NCBI RefSeq assembly: GCF_014161445.1
Contig: NZ_JABBXA010000032.1
Coordinates: 1-64,000, forward strand
Source: Microbispora sp. H13382
GTDB lineage: Bacteria > Actinomycetota > Actinomycetes > Streptosporangiales > Streptosporangiaceae
Length of the DNA: 64,000 nt
Direction of reading: 5' to 3'
A model generated the notes under the pieces. That model did no database searches and was not told the DNA's origin. It was given only the letters and a program-made list of their open reading frames with translations. Below are positions 9,325 through 18,298 of this stretch, piece after piece; position 1 is the stretch's first letter; the number at the start of each line of letters is the position of its first letter. The position numbers and the translations under genes were made by a program.

Positions 9325-10398
9325 TTGGCGATGAAGCCAAGGAAGCGCCGGATCACCGGCGGGGTCGACACCCACAAGGACACCCACCACGCCGCAGTGA
9401 TCTTGATGAACGGCCGCCGGCTCGCCGATGCGGAGTTCCCGGCCACCGCAGCCGGGCACGCCGACTTGCTGGAGTGGATGCGCTCGTTCGGAAGACTGCA
9501 TGCTGTCGGGGTGGAGGGCACCGGCTCCTATGGCGCTGGACTGGCTCGCCACCTGCGCAGTGCGGAGGTCCGCATCGTCGAGGTGAACCGCCCCGACCGG
9601 CGGCAGCGCCGGGCCAAGGGCAAGTCAGACCCGCTGGACGCCTATGCCGCGGCCGACGCCGTGCTGTCCGGGCGTGCCATGGCAGTGCCCAAGGCCGGCG
9701 ACGGCATCGTGGAGTCGATCCGCGCGCTGCACCTGGCCAGGAACGGTGCGATCAAGGCCCGAACCGCCTGCAGTAACGAGATGAAAGCCCTGGTCGTCAC
9801 CGCTCCTGCCGAGCTGCGCGAGCAGCTGCCAGCACGGTCTGCCACCAAGCTTGCCCAGGTCTGTGCCCGGCTGCGGCCCCTGGCCGATCTGGCCGACCCC
9901 GCCCAAGGCGTCAAAGCCGCCCTCCGCACCCTGGCCCGCCGCTACAACGCCCTCACTGCTGAGATCGCAGACTCCGACGCCCAGCTCGCCGTCCTGGTCA
10001 AACAAGCCCGACCCGACCTGCTCGCGATACGGGGTGTCGGCGTCGAGACCGCCGCCCAGCTCCTGGCCACCTGCGGCGATAACCCCGACCGGCTGCAGTC
10101 CGAAGCAGCATTCGCCTCGCTCTGCGGGGTATCGCCGGTCCCCGCCTCCAGCGGCAAGACCAGACGTTACCGACTCAACCGCGGCGGCGACCGACAGGCC
10201 AACCGAGCCCTCTACATGATCGCCATCACCCGGATGGGCCACGACGCCGACACCCGCACCTACGTGCAACGCCGCACCGCCGACGGCCTGTCCAAGAAAG
10301 AGATCATCCGCTGTCTCAAACGCTACATCGCGCGCGAGATCTACAAGGTCCTGACCACCCGCAACACCCGCGACCAAGATCTCACGCTGGCTGCTTGA
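9325..10398 (+). CDS. IS110-family transposase (second, different copy)
   Basis: This 357-residue IS110 transposase has the first catalytic Asp in GVDTHKDTH (Asp15), then VEGTGSYG, KSDPLDAYAA and the C-terminal LLAIRGVGVETAAQLL and FASLCGVSPVPASSGK motifs of Transposase_20. All four acidic positions appear present, so it may be active. Start: TTG 9325 with GAGGA six bases upstream, or ATG 9331. It is the family of long-subclass IS110/IS1111-like elements common in Streptomyces. It lies 0.4 kb from the first IS110 copy and transcribes away from it. Confidence 0.92.
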   Translation: MAMKPRKRRITGGVDTHKDTHHAAVILMNGRRLADAEFPATAAGHADLLEWMRSFGRLHAVGVEGTGSYGAGLARHLRSAEVRIVEVNRPDRRQRRAKGKSDPLDAYAAADAVLSGRAMAVPKAGDGIVESIRALHLARNGAIKARTACSNEMKALVVTAPAELREQLPARSATKLAQVCARLRPLADLADPAQGVKAALRTLARRYNALTAEIADSDAQLAVLVKQARPDLLAIRGVGVETAAQLLATCGDNPDRLQSEAAFASLCGVSPVPASSGKTRRYRLNRGGDRQANRALYMIAITRMGHDADTRTYVQRRTADGLSKKEIIRCLKRYIAREIYKVLTTRNTRDQDLTLAA

Positions 10399-10811
10399 CC
10401 GACATAGAAGCATCCATCAGCGATCAACTTACCCGGTTACCGGCAGGGGCACTGTCTTTCATCAGGGCTCGAGGCCCAGGAGAACGGAGTGCTCACCTGC
10501 CGGTGGCACCAGTCCCGAGTCTGCCGGATGGCGACTCGCTAACACTCATTAGGATCACGCCCGGCTCGAACCCGGCAACCTTGGACGCCGGCGATGATCC
10601 TGCGGGGGTCGGTCACAAGTGGCGCAACGCCTGGTCCCTATCGTGAGGACGTCCGGCCCAGGGGCCCGCGCGCTGGCGGGGCGGAGGCTCTCAGAGCGCG
10701 ACGAAAGGTGATGAACCCGGAAGGAGGACATGGCCGCGCGTCTTCGCGTCCCCTCGAGAGACGGCAGGTGCTGGGCCGGGCGGCGGCGAGAGGCGCTGTT
10801 AGGAAGGCGGT
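10399..10811. other. non-coding stretch between IS110 and the TRIC gene
   Basis: No gene is supported. It should contain the right end of the IS110 copy and the promoter of the channel gene. A T-arm-like sequence at about 10555-10585 (reverse strand) was considered as a tRNA remnant and not accepted. Confidence 0.4.
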
Positions 10812-10814
10812 GTG

Positions 10815-11513
10815 ATGGCCGAGCCACCGTTGTTGCTCGTGTTGGATCTGGCCGGCACGTTCGTCTTCGGCCTTAACGGTGCGTTGACCGCCGTGCGACT
10901 GGCTCGGCTCGACATCGTCGGCATCTTGGCCCTGGGGGTGATCACCGCACTGGGTGGCGGGATCACGCGCGATGTGCTGATCGGTGCGATACCTCCTGCG
11001 GCCTTTGAGGACTGGCGCTACCTGGCCCTGGCGCTGGGCGGCGGTGTGGTTGCGTTCGTGCTGAGCCGGCGCTTGGACCGGTTGGAGACGCCGATCGTTG
11101 TGCTCGACGCCGTCGGGCTCAGCGTGTTCGCGGTGATCGGTACCGCCAAGGCGCTGGACTTTTACCTCGGGCTCGGTCCGGCGATCCTGCTCGGGGCGAT
11201 CACTGCGGTGGGGGGCGGCACGATCCGCGACACCCTGGTCCGGCAGGTCCCGTCGGTGCTGCACTCGGACCTGTATGCGATCCCGGCGCTGATCGCGGCC
11301 GGCCTCACCGCCGCTGCCGTACGCCTCGGGATCTACGGGCTGCCCGCGGCGCTCGGCGCCGCCGCGGTCTGCTTCGCCGTCCGGATGGTCGGGGTCAGGT
11401 TCCACCTCAACGCGCCGGGCCCGCCGGGCATCGGCCACCACCGCGGCGACCATGACGACCGCGACCGGGGTGGCGACGATCGGGGTGGCGACGATCGGGG
11501 TGGCAGCGAGTGA
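10815..11513 (+). CDS. TRIC/UPF0126-family membrane channel protein
   Basis: A small integral membrane protein of about 232 residues with six to seven hydrophobic segments and two copies of the family hallmark GGG.xRD (ALGGGITRDVL near residue 50, AVGGGTIRDTL near 135), arising from an internal duplication of three helices. Prokaryotic TRIC proteins form trimeric monovalent-cation channels in the cytoplasmic membrane. Start ATG 10815 is chosen (GTG three bases earlier also possible) with AGGAAGG upstream. The hydrophilic tail ends in DRGGDDRGGDDRGG, encoded by a 15-bp tandem repeat at about 11464-11510. It converges on the amidohydrolase gene, with two bases between stops. Confidence 0.9.
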   Translation: MAEPPLLLVLDLAGTFVFGLNGALTAVRLARLDIVGILALGVITALGGGITRDVLIGAIPPAAFEDWRYLALALGGGVVAFVLSRRLDRLETPIVVLDAVGLSVFAVIGTAKALDFYLGLGPAILLGAITAVGGGTIRDTLVRQVPSVLHSDLYAIPALIAAGLTAAAVRLGIYGLPAALGAAAVCFAVRMVGVRFHLNAPGPPGIGHHRGDHDDRDRGGDDRGGDDRGGSE

Positions 11514-11514
11514 G

Positions 11515-12765
11515 TTATCGGGCCAGCCAGGCCAGTGCGGCGGTGATGAGGGCCTGGGTGCCGGTGTCGAGGGTGGGCTGGATGACCGGGGCGAAGCCGG
11601 GGGAGTGGTTGACCGGGATGTCTCGGGACACCCGGCCGGCGTCCTGCGCCTGCTGGTAGGTCTTTGGGTCGATGCCGCCGATCCCCCAGTAGGTGTAGGG
11701 GACGCCCAGGGTCGTGGGGATGTCGCTGAAGTCCTCACTGGCGGTCTGCTGTCCGAGTGGGCCGGCCCGGTCGCCGAAGAAGTCGCCGAACGCGGCGGCG
11801 ACCCGCTCGGTGACGTCCGGGTCGTTGATGGTGAGCGGGAACCGGTCGAACAGTTCGAACTCCGGGTCGCGCGGGCAGCCCGACGCCTGACACTCGGCGG
11901 AGACGATGCGGCGGATCGCGTCGAGGACCAGGGCCCGGGTGGTGTCGCCGTAGGTGCGCACGTTGAGCTCGATCACGGCGCGGTCCGGGATGACGTTGCT
12001 CTTGCCGCCGGCCCGGATCGAGCCCACGGTCAGCACGGCCGTCTCACCGGGCGGGGTCTCCCGGGAGACGATCGTCTGCAGCCGGATCACGATCATGGCC
12101 GCGAGCACCACCGGATCGACCGCGGCCTGCGGCATCGACCCGTGCGCGCCGCGGCCGTGCACGGTGATCCGCATGCTGTCCGCAGCTGAGAGCACTGGAC
12201 CCGCGAGTGTGCCGACGTGCCCGGCCGGGACCGGGAGCACGTGCTGGGCTAGCGCGACGTCCGGGGTCGGGATCAGCGTGGCGAGGCCGTCGTCGAGCAT
12301 GCCGCGGGCCCCGTCGCCGGTCTCCTCGGCCGGCTGGAACAACGCCACCACGGTCCCGCGCCAGGCTTCGCGGTCGTTGGCGAGCAGTTGGGCGGCGCCG
12401 AGCAGGCAGCTCACGTGCACGTCGTGACCGCACGCGTGGGCCACGGGTACCTGGTCGCCGTCGGCGTCGGTCGTGGTGACCGTGCTGGCGTAGGGCAGCC
12501 CGGTGGCCTCACGCACCGGTAGAGCGTCCATATCCGCGCGCAGCAGCACCGTCGGGCCCGTCCCGTTGCCCAGCACCCCCACCAAGCCGGTGCCACCAAT
12601 GCCCTCGTGCACCTCGTAGCCGGCGTGGCGCAGTCGCTCGCTCACCCGCTGCGCGGTGCGCCGCTCCTGATGGGACAACTCGGGATGGGCGTGCAGGTCC
12701 CGGTAGAGCTCCTCCTGCCAGGCGCGCACCCCGTCCAGCCCAGCCAGCACGCTAGATGTCGTCAT
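11515..12765 (-). CDS. M20-family amidohydrolase (metallopeptidase)
   Basis: This 416-residue protein has the family metal-site motifs: RADMDALP (residues 76-83), HACGHDVH (110-117, with Cys112 and His114), the catalytic EE in FQPAEET (143-149), AQH, and GRGAHGSMP in the dimerisation domain. Such enzymes hydrolyse N-acyl amino acids or similar amides (hippurate, IAA-amino acid or aminobenzoyl-glutamate type); the exact substrate cannot be read. There is no signal peptide, so it acts in the cytoplasm. The start ATG 12765 has GGAG five bases upstream. Single gene, convergent with the channel gene. Confidence 0.92.
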   Translation of the reverse strand: MTTSSVLAGLDGVRAWQEELYRDLHAHPELSHQERRTAQRVSERLRHAGYEVHEGIGGTGLVGVLGNGTGPTVLLRADMDALPVREATGLPYASTVTTTDADGDQVPVAHACGHDVHVSCLLGAAQLLANDREAWRGTVVALFQPAEETGDGARGMLDDGLATLIPTPDVALAQHVLPVPAGHVGTLAGPVLSAADSMRITVHGRGAHGSMPQAAVDPVVLAAMIVIRLQTIVSRETPPGETAVLTVGSIRAGGKSNVIPDRAVIELNVRTYGDTTRALVLDAIRRIVSAECQASGCPRDPEFELFDRFPLTINDPDVTERVAAAFGDFFGDRAGPLGQQTASEDFSDIPTTLGVPYTYWGIGGIDPKTYQQAQDAGRVSRDIPVNHSPGFAPVIQPTLDTGTQALITAALAWLAR

Positions 12766-12908
12766 GACGTCTCCGAGAGATCGGCGGTGGCCACGATGAT
12801 GGCCCTCGTGTGCCCGGCGTACCCGATGCGACGGACCAGGACTTGCGTTGCGGGACGACCGTCGTGGGCAGGCCCCGGGCTACTGGTTCGGCTCGGCACG
12901 CTCCCACG

Positions 12909-13490
12909 TCAGATGCGACATTCGAGTCGGTCAACGGCGAGCTCCGGGACGTACTTGTAGATCGTGGATCGGCTGACGCCCAGGAGCCGGGCGATCGATG
13001 AGACGGTCGCGTCGGGCTGGGTGAGCAGGGCGCGGGCGTGCCGGACCTGTTCGGCGGTCATGGCAGGCGGGCGTCCGAGGCGAACGCCGCGAGCCTTGGC
13101 GGCGGCCAGCCCCTCGTAGGTTATCTTCCACGATGAGTTCGCGGATGAACTCGGCGAGGGCGGCGAACACATGGAACACCAGGCGCCCGCCCGGGGTCGT
13201 AGTGTCGAGCGCTTCCTTCAGGGACCGGAACCCGACGCCGCGGCGGCGCAGGTCAGCGACGATCGTGATGAGATCTTGGAGGGATCGGGCGAGCCGGTCG
13301 AGGGAGGGGACGACGAGGGTGTCGCCGGGCCGCAGATAGTCCAGAGCCTAGGCGAACTCGGCGCGGTCGGCGCTCTTGCCCGAAGCCTTGTGGGGCGAAG
13401 ATCCGGATGCAGCCGGCCTCGGTCAGCTGTGCGGTCTGCTGGTCGAGCCGCTGATCCCTGGTCGCGGGCATAGCCGACGAGCGCGCTGGT
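12909..13490 (-). pseudogene. serine resolvase/invertase, multiply frameshifted
   Basis: All parts of a Tn3-type resolvase can be read in order but in different frames: GYAR with TRDQRLDQQTAQLTEAGC near 13480-13400, KASGKSADRAEFA near 13380, DTLVVPSLDRLARSLQDL near 13300, then GRLVFHVFAALAEFIRELI, and finally AAAKARGVRLGRPP and the HTH VSSIARLLGVSRSTIYKYVPEL near 12955. At least three indels break it. It may be the former resolvase of one of the nearby Tn3 elements; this link is inference. Confidence 0.85.
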
Positions 13491-13692
13491 GATGACCGCG
13501 TGCTCGGCGCCGAGGAGGTTGCCGGCGGCCTGGCGGATCACTGCCGAGGGCGTGGACCCGTCGGGGAGCGCCGTCACACCGGAAAAGTGTAGGCAAAACG
13601 GTGCCCTCGACGTTGTTGAACGCCCTGACTTCTCAACACGTTTTTCCGACACTCCGGCGTCCGGCCAGTGGTTCGTGAAGAGGACTTCGGGT

Positions 13693-13726
13693 GGGGTGTT
13701 GAGAATCGAACGTTTCTCAACACCCC
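13693..13726 (-). terminator. hairpin terminator downstream of helR-like gene
   Basis: GGGGTGTTGAGA (13693-13704) and its exact reverse complement (13715-13726) flank a 10-nt loop, eight bases beyond the stop codon of the minus-strand gene. No T-run follows, as is common for actinomycete hairpin terminators. Confidence 0.7.
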
Positions 13727-13733
13727 GGCCGGA

Positions 13734-15878
13734 TCAGGACGTGGACCGCTCTGGTGTCAGGAGCAGTTGTCCCAGCTCTTGGGTGCATCGGGTGAGCGCG
13801 ACATAGAGTCCGTTCCAGCCTCGCGGTTCAGCAATGATGCCGGGGGCGTCGATGAGCAGGGTGGCGTCCCATTCCAGGCCTTTGGCCTCGGTCGCGGAGA
13901 GAACTGGTGTGTCGGGGAGCGCTGTGCGCAGCGCCGGTATGCGTTCGAGGGGGGCGATGACGCCGACCGTTCCTCCCGCCCACCGTTCTGAGAATTCCTT
14001 GACGATGCGTGCCGTCTCGGCCGCGAGGTCGCCGTCTTCTACGGCGCGTTCCCAGGGCTCGATACCTGAAGCCCGGACGGCGCGAGGTGGTTCGTTCTGG
14101 CTGCCTGCGTTCTGAAGTACCGGGCCGGTGAGGGCTATGACCTCGAGCGGGGTGCGGTAGCAGATGGTCAACCGGGCTTCTGTCCATCTTGTGCCGAAGG
14201 CCGCGTTGACCGCTTCTTCCCAGGTGGTGTGCCGGTGCGGCGCCTCGGCCTGGTCGATGTCGCCGACGGCGGTGATCGATCGGGAAGGACAGCGCCGCAT
14301 CACCATTTGCCACTGCATTTCTGAGAGTTCTTGTGCCTCGTCTATGACGACGTGTCCGTACACCCAGTCTCTCTGTGCTGCGGCACGATCGGTCAGAAAT
14401 TCACCCTGCTCGCCGTTCGGTCGTGTATCGCCCAGCAGATCGTCCAGGGCATCGAACAGGGGGATGTCGCTGCTCGCCCACGTCTGCGGTTCGCCGACGA
14501 TCATTTCTCTTTCGGCGTCGGTGAGTTCCGGCGCCCGCCGGTGCAGCAGTGCTTCGTCACCCAGGAGCCGGCGTAGTTCCACCTTCGTATCGCGGGTCGG
14601 CCACCACTCGTGCAGCGTCGCGGCCACGTCGGAGTCGACGGCGATCCGGTCGTGCAGGCGCTCCAGGTCCTCCTGCGTGAGCCCCCCGTCGACGTCGGCG
14701 CCGGTTGTGCCGTTGCTCGCGGCGCGATTGTCGGAGCGCTCGAATCCGGCGTCGATTCGGCTGAGAATGTCCTCGAAGCCCTCCTCCATCTGCGCCAGCA
14801 GCTCTTCGTTGCGTTCGGCTATCGCATCGGTCAGCAGATCATGGATGTGCTCGCTGAAGACGGCGCGGGCCGCGTGGTAGGAGCGCGCCGAGGTCGCTGA
14901 GGCGAGGGCCCGGGCGATCCGTCGTCCACCGATCGTGTACCGCTCCCCTTCCCACACCAGTTCGAGGTCGGCGGGCTGCGGGATGAGCGCTGCAACGTGC
15001 CGGGAGAGCGCCTGCTGCCAGAGCGCCCGGCCTTTGACCTCCGCGACCTCGCGCGACTCCAGGCGCTCCACATCGATTCCCGGTACGAGGGTGTCGCAGG
15101 TCGCCGACACGATGGCGGTCTCCCCGAGCGCCGGCAGCACCTGGGTGATGTATTCCAGGAAACGCAATGACGGTCCGAGTACCAGCACGCCCTGTGCGGC
15201 GAGCTGCGGATAGGTGAAGAGCAGGTACGCCACCCGGTGAAGTGCCACCACGGTTTTGCCGGTGCCGGGGCCGCCCTGCACGACCAGCGGGCCTCGGGAG
15301 TCAGCGCGGACCACATCATCCTGCTCGCGCTGCAAGGTGGCCGCTGCGGTACTCATCCGGCCGGTGCGCCGCTCTCCGAGGGCGGCGAGCAGGGCGCCCT
15401 CGCCCACCAGCTCACTCGCCCTCGACCCGTCGAGCGGCTCGTCGTCAATGCTGATCACTTCGCGCCCGTTGACGCGTATGTGGCGACGTCGTTCCTGGCC
15501 CTGGGGGTCGACCGGCGTCGCGGTGTAGAAGGCCCGTGCGGCCGGTGCGCGCCAGTCGATGACCAGAGGATCCCCGTCGTCTGCGGCGCTGGGTATGCCG
15601 ACGCGCCCCAAATGCAGGACTGTCGCATCGATTGCATCGAGCCGACCGAAGATCAGGCCTTGGTCTGCGCGCCGCAGCTCCTCGCGGTGCCTGGTCAGCA
15701 CGCGCATCCGGGCCTGCCCGGTCGCGTCGCCCGCCGGGATGGCGAGCTCGGCATCGAGGTACTGGAGCATCCCGTCGCGGCGGGTGAGGGCCTCATCGAG
15801 GATGAGCTGTTCCTCGGCTATGGCTGCTGCGTGCGCAGGATCTTCATTCAGCGGCGGGGTGACATTACGTGGAGGCAC
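13734..15878 (-). CDS. helR: HelR-type RNA polymerase recycling motor ATPase (HelD/UvrD-like)
   Basis: This 714-residue superfamily-1-like ATPase has an N-terminal helical part, Walker A GGPGTGKT (202-209), Walker B VIDEAQ (511-516), GDIDQA (about 537) and a C-terminal YVALTR motif. The long insert between Walker A and B, and the DPLVIDWRAP motif (103-112), are typical of HelD-class proteins that bind RNA polymerase and free it from stalled complexes. The actinobacterial HelR subgroup also dislodges rifamycins. Start is GTG 15878 with only a weak GGAA upstream. I found no rifamycin-associated element in the 120 bases upstream, so drug induction is not supported here. Single-gene unit. Confidence 0.85.
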   Translation of the reverse strand: MPPRNVTPPLNEDPAHAAAIAEEQLILDEALTRRDGMLQYLDAELAIPAGDATGQARMRVLTRHREELRRADQGLIFGRLDAIDATVLHLGRVGIPSAADDGDPLVIDWRAPAARAFYTATPVDPQGQERRRHIRVNGREVISIDDEPLDGSRASELVGEGALLAALGERRTGRMSTAAATLQREQDDVVRADSRGPLVVQGGPGTGKTVVALHRVAYLLFTYPQLAAQGVLVLGPSLRFLEYITQVLPALGETAIVSATCDTLVPGIDVERLESREVAEVKGRALWQQALSRHVAALIPQPADLELVWEGERYTIGGRRIARALASATSARSYHAARAVFSEHIHDLLTDAIAERNEELLAQMEEGFEDILSRIDAGFERSDNRAASNGTTGADVDGGLTQEDLERLHDRIAVDSDVAATLHEWWPTRDTKVELRRLLGDEALLHRRAPELTDAEREMIVGEPQTWASSDIPLFDALDDLLGDTRPNGEQGEFLTDRAAAQRDWVYGHVVIDEAQELSEMQWQMVMRRCPSRSITAVGDIDQAEAPHRHTTWEEAVNAAFGTRWTEARLTICYRTPLEVIALTGPVLQNAGSQNEPPRAVRASGIEPWERAVEDGDLAAETARIVKEFSERWAGGTVGVIAPLERIPALRTALPDTPVLSATEAKGLEWDATLLIDAPGIIAEPRGWNGLYVALTRCTQELGQLLLTPERSTS

Positions 15879-16192
15879 TCGCGCTCTATTCCATACGTTT
15901 TACGGTGACCGCAAAGACTGTAACACCACAACGCTGCGGAATATCCACATCCCTCGACTTCAAGGCCATCATGAGACAATGGCCACAATGGCAGCGTCAT
16001 TGCAACCCATGGAGCCAGACGATCTGTTGGCGAATCTCGAAGCTTGTACCCTTGACATCACTGGCAAGTCGTGGCCATATCCGGAGGGCTGCCGAAATGT
16101 GATACATCCTTTCATCCATTACTCGAAGCCCGCACTGGATCTGTTTCGCACAGGATTCGAGGGGCGAGGCTGCCGCTGAGATAGCTTGGGGT
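15879..16192. other. non-coding stretch
   Basis: It is less GC-rich than its surroundings (TTTTACGG, ATCATGAGACAATGGCC) and holds no supported gene. It should contain the promoter of the helR-like gene and the outer end of the Tn3 remnant at 16193, but no terminal repeat is recognisable. Confidence 0.4.
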
Positions 16193-16540
16193 TCATTCCT
16201 CGTCCTCATCGCCGCAGTCGGGATCGCGCAGCGGGCGGATGCCGGTGGGGCCGAGGTCGGGCCGGCTGAAGGAGTAGGTGCCGTTGACGTTGATGTGCGC
16301 GCGGACGAACGGCGACAGCCGGGCGACGTCTTCGTCCCGCACCGGGTAGCCCTGAGCCTTGAGCTGGTCGAGGGCGGCGTCGATGTAGAAGGTGTTCCAC
16401 AAGGTGACGCAGTTCAGGACGAGGCCGAGGGCGCCGAGCTGGTCTTCCATGCCCTTGTAGTACCGCTGGTAGAGCTCGCCCTTCTTGCCGTGGAAGATGC
16501 TGCTGGCCAGGGCGTGGCGGGATTCCTGGCGCTCGGACAC
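16193..16540 (-). pseudogene. Tn3-family transposase, C-terminal remnant
   Basis: The last ~110 residues of a Tn3 TnpA are readable: ESRHALASSIFHGKKGEL (holding the third catalytic acidic residue), GMEDQLGALGLVLNC, DEDVARLSPFVRAHINV and GIRPLRDPD. Everything upstream is missing. It is related to, but distinct from, the transposase at 18299 (for example INVNGTYSF against INVLGRYSF), so it marks a separate element. Confidence 0.9.
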
Positions 16541-16633
16541 CGAATTCGGCCTCAGCCAGACGCTGAGCCTCGGACTGCGCGACGCCGTGCTGGGCGCGGC
16601 AACGCCGTTCAACTGGACTCAGCTTCGCGCTCC

Positions 16634-16792
16634 TCATCCGCTTCCCAGGATTGAGACGTTGCCGCCAGCAAGCCCTGTGGGAGCCATAGCCCTACCAGCG
16701 AGCTGTTTCGGGCGGCGGGCGAGCTTGATGAGGTCTTGGAGATCACAGAGCGAGACGTGCAGACGGGTCCGCTCAGCGGTGCGGTGATGCAT
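16634..16792 (-). CDS. possible small protein, unknown
   Basis: A 52-residue frame (MHHRTAERTRLHVSL...LQDLIKLARRP) with an amphipathic middle and a weak AGGA site upstream. It lies between a Tn3 remnant and the repeat cluster at 16964-17228, where small replication or transfer genes of integrative elements are often found. I do not recognise it. It could be chance. Confidence 0.3.
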   Translation of the reverse strand: MHHRTAERTRLHVSLCDLQDLIKLARRPKQLAGRAMAPTGLAGGNVSILGSG

Positions 16793-16963
16793 GGGGATTC
16801 CTGTTCCGGCCACGGCGAGAGCGCCGGCGGCCGAGTCGCGCCCGGGCGCCTCGCCCACGGGCGAGCCGGGGCGAGGCTGGGCGAGTGAGCGAGGGCGGCC
16901 CGGCCGTGGTCGGCTGGCCACTCGGGGATGGTCTCCTCCGGCGACGGGGCCGGCCGGGACGGT

Positions 16964-17228
16964 GCTGGGGACCGTGGGGACCGTTTCGGGGTCCCCGGAC
17001 GGCTGCGCGGCTGCCGTCGAGGGGTTCCCGCAGGCGGGGACACGTCTTTCCTGGAGAGAAGAGAGAGCTAAAAGCGGCTTTTTAGGGTCGTTGTGATCTC
17101 GGTCAGCGGGTCAAACCCCGGGAACAGGCGGAACCCAGTCCCCACGGTCCCCAACCGGCCTCTTCTATGGCCTGAGCTGGCCTCACGCTGGGGACCGCGA
17201 TGGTCCCCGGGTCCCCACGGTCCCCAGC
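16964..17228. repeat. cluster of inverted GGGGACC/GGTCCCC repeats, possible origin
   Basis: A 19-bp unit at 16964-16982 (core GGGGACCGTGGGGACC) reappears as its perfect reverse complement at 17210-17228. A partial inverted copy lies at 17138-17153 and a palindrome GGGGACC-GCGAT-GGTCCCC at 17190-17208. The stretch has no gene. It directly precedes the DUF3987-type replication gene remnant, so it could be an iteron-like replication origin or an operator cluster. Function is inference. Confidence 0.5.
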
Positions 17229-17239
17229 AGGACGGGCGC

Positions 17240-18170
17240 GCATCAGCGATCACCGCGGACCATGAACACGCCGCCGCTCTGCAACTTGCCGGTGCCGCTG
17301 TAGCGCTTGTAGCTCGACAGGATCCGCGCCCGGACGAGACGGCACAGCGCGTGCCTCCAGGTCGTGCTTGCCCGTGTACCACTTGGAGCGCTTGGCGGTC
17401 TGCTGGGCGTCCCTGAGGGTGAACTCAGACCGGCGGGTCCGTTCGATCCACTGGGAGCACCCAGGGCACGCCGGGGCTGGAGTCGCGGCTCTCGCTCAGC
17501 CGCCAGGCCGCGTTGACGTGGTCGGCCTGGCGCAGGGCGCACAGGCTGAAGGCGATGGCGTAGGTCATGGTCGTCGCGTCGATGGGCTGGCTCGGCTGCC
17601 GGCCTTCGGCGAGGTGGAAGACGGCCGCCAGCCGGAGGACCCTGCCTGCGAGCTTCCCAGCCCGGTCGGTAATGTGCACGTAGCGGCCGACGACGGGCTC
17701 GAGGTGAGGTTCGAGTTTGGCGCGCAGCTCGCGCAGGAGCGCGTGAGCCCCGTCATCGAGACCGATGACCTGGCGCTCGGCGTCGACCTCGGGGATGGCC
17801 AGGATGCGAGCGACGGTCTGATCCCACAGCGACTCCAGGAGCGCAGGCATGGGCGGGCTGTCCACCGCGCGGCGCCCGAGCGTGGACTCGGGGGCCGCGA
17901 ACAGGAAGCGCCCGAGCAGGCCTCGGCTTGCCGCGCCGGGGATGCGGGCCGCCTTGTCGAGGACGTCGGGCTGTACCCAGGAGCCCGATGGCCAGGGCCG
18001 GGTGCGCCAGGTAGACGGCACCGCGGCTGACGCGTTTCACGCTGCTGGGGCTCTCGTCGTACGCCTTGAGGTAGAGGTCCAGGTTCGGATCGCCGCCGTT
18101 GTAGCGACCTCCCACGAGGTCGAACAGGCCGCCCTCATCGGAGATGACGCCCAGGCGCTCGTTGTTCTCG
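17240..18170 (-). pseudogene. DUF3987-type replication/primase-associated protein, broken
   Basis: Readable pieces on the minus strand are GGRYNGGDPNLDLYLKAYDES and AVYLAHPALAIGLL (18115-17990), then after a one-base insertion near 17978 DVLDKAARIPGAASRGLLGRFLF and PESTLGRR, ending near 17430 where a further shift leads into a winged-helix-like FTLRDAQQTAKRSKWYTGKHDLEARA. This is the DUF3987 pattern found in plasmid, phage and integrative-element replication proteins. The 5' part is cut off exactly at the Tn3 repeat at 18171, so a Tn3 insertion destroyed it. At least two additional frameshifts are present. Confidence 0.8.
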
Positions 18171-18207
18171 GGGGTTGAGGAACATCGGAACGAAAACCGG
18201 CGCTAAG
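18171..18207. repeat. Tn3-family terminal inverted repeat (left end)
   Basis: It starts GGGGTTGAGG and ends CGCTAAG, the classic Tn3-family boundary. It lies 92 bases upstream of the transposase at 18299 and interrupts the DUF3987 gene. The matching right repeat is not found after the transposase, so the right end is lost. The same repeat occurs alone at 7611. Confidence 0.85.
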
Positions 18208-18298
18208 GCCGGAGCGGCGCTTCTGGTGCTTTTGACCTGGCTTGATCGGGTGGCGGAGTCTTCAGCGGTCGTGTTGATCGACTGTTGGGAGGCCGGGC

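Noticed and set aside
10550..10590. T-arm-like sequence (GGGTTCGAGCC on the minus strand) suggesting a tRNA
   Set aside because: I could not fold an acceptor stem, D-arm or anticodon arm around it, and no CCA or second half is present. Kept only as a chance resemblance.
11462..11512. Short tandem repeat of ggggtggcgacgatc as a possible CRISPR-like or regulatory array
   Set aside because: It is in frame at the end of the channel gene and encodes a DRGGD repeat; there are no spacers.
16110..16160. GCACTGGAT shared with 21250 as a Tn3 end signature
   Set aside because: The two copies have the wrong relative orientation to the two transposase remnants and the match is only nine bases.
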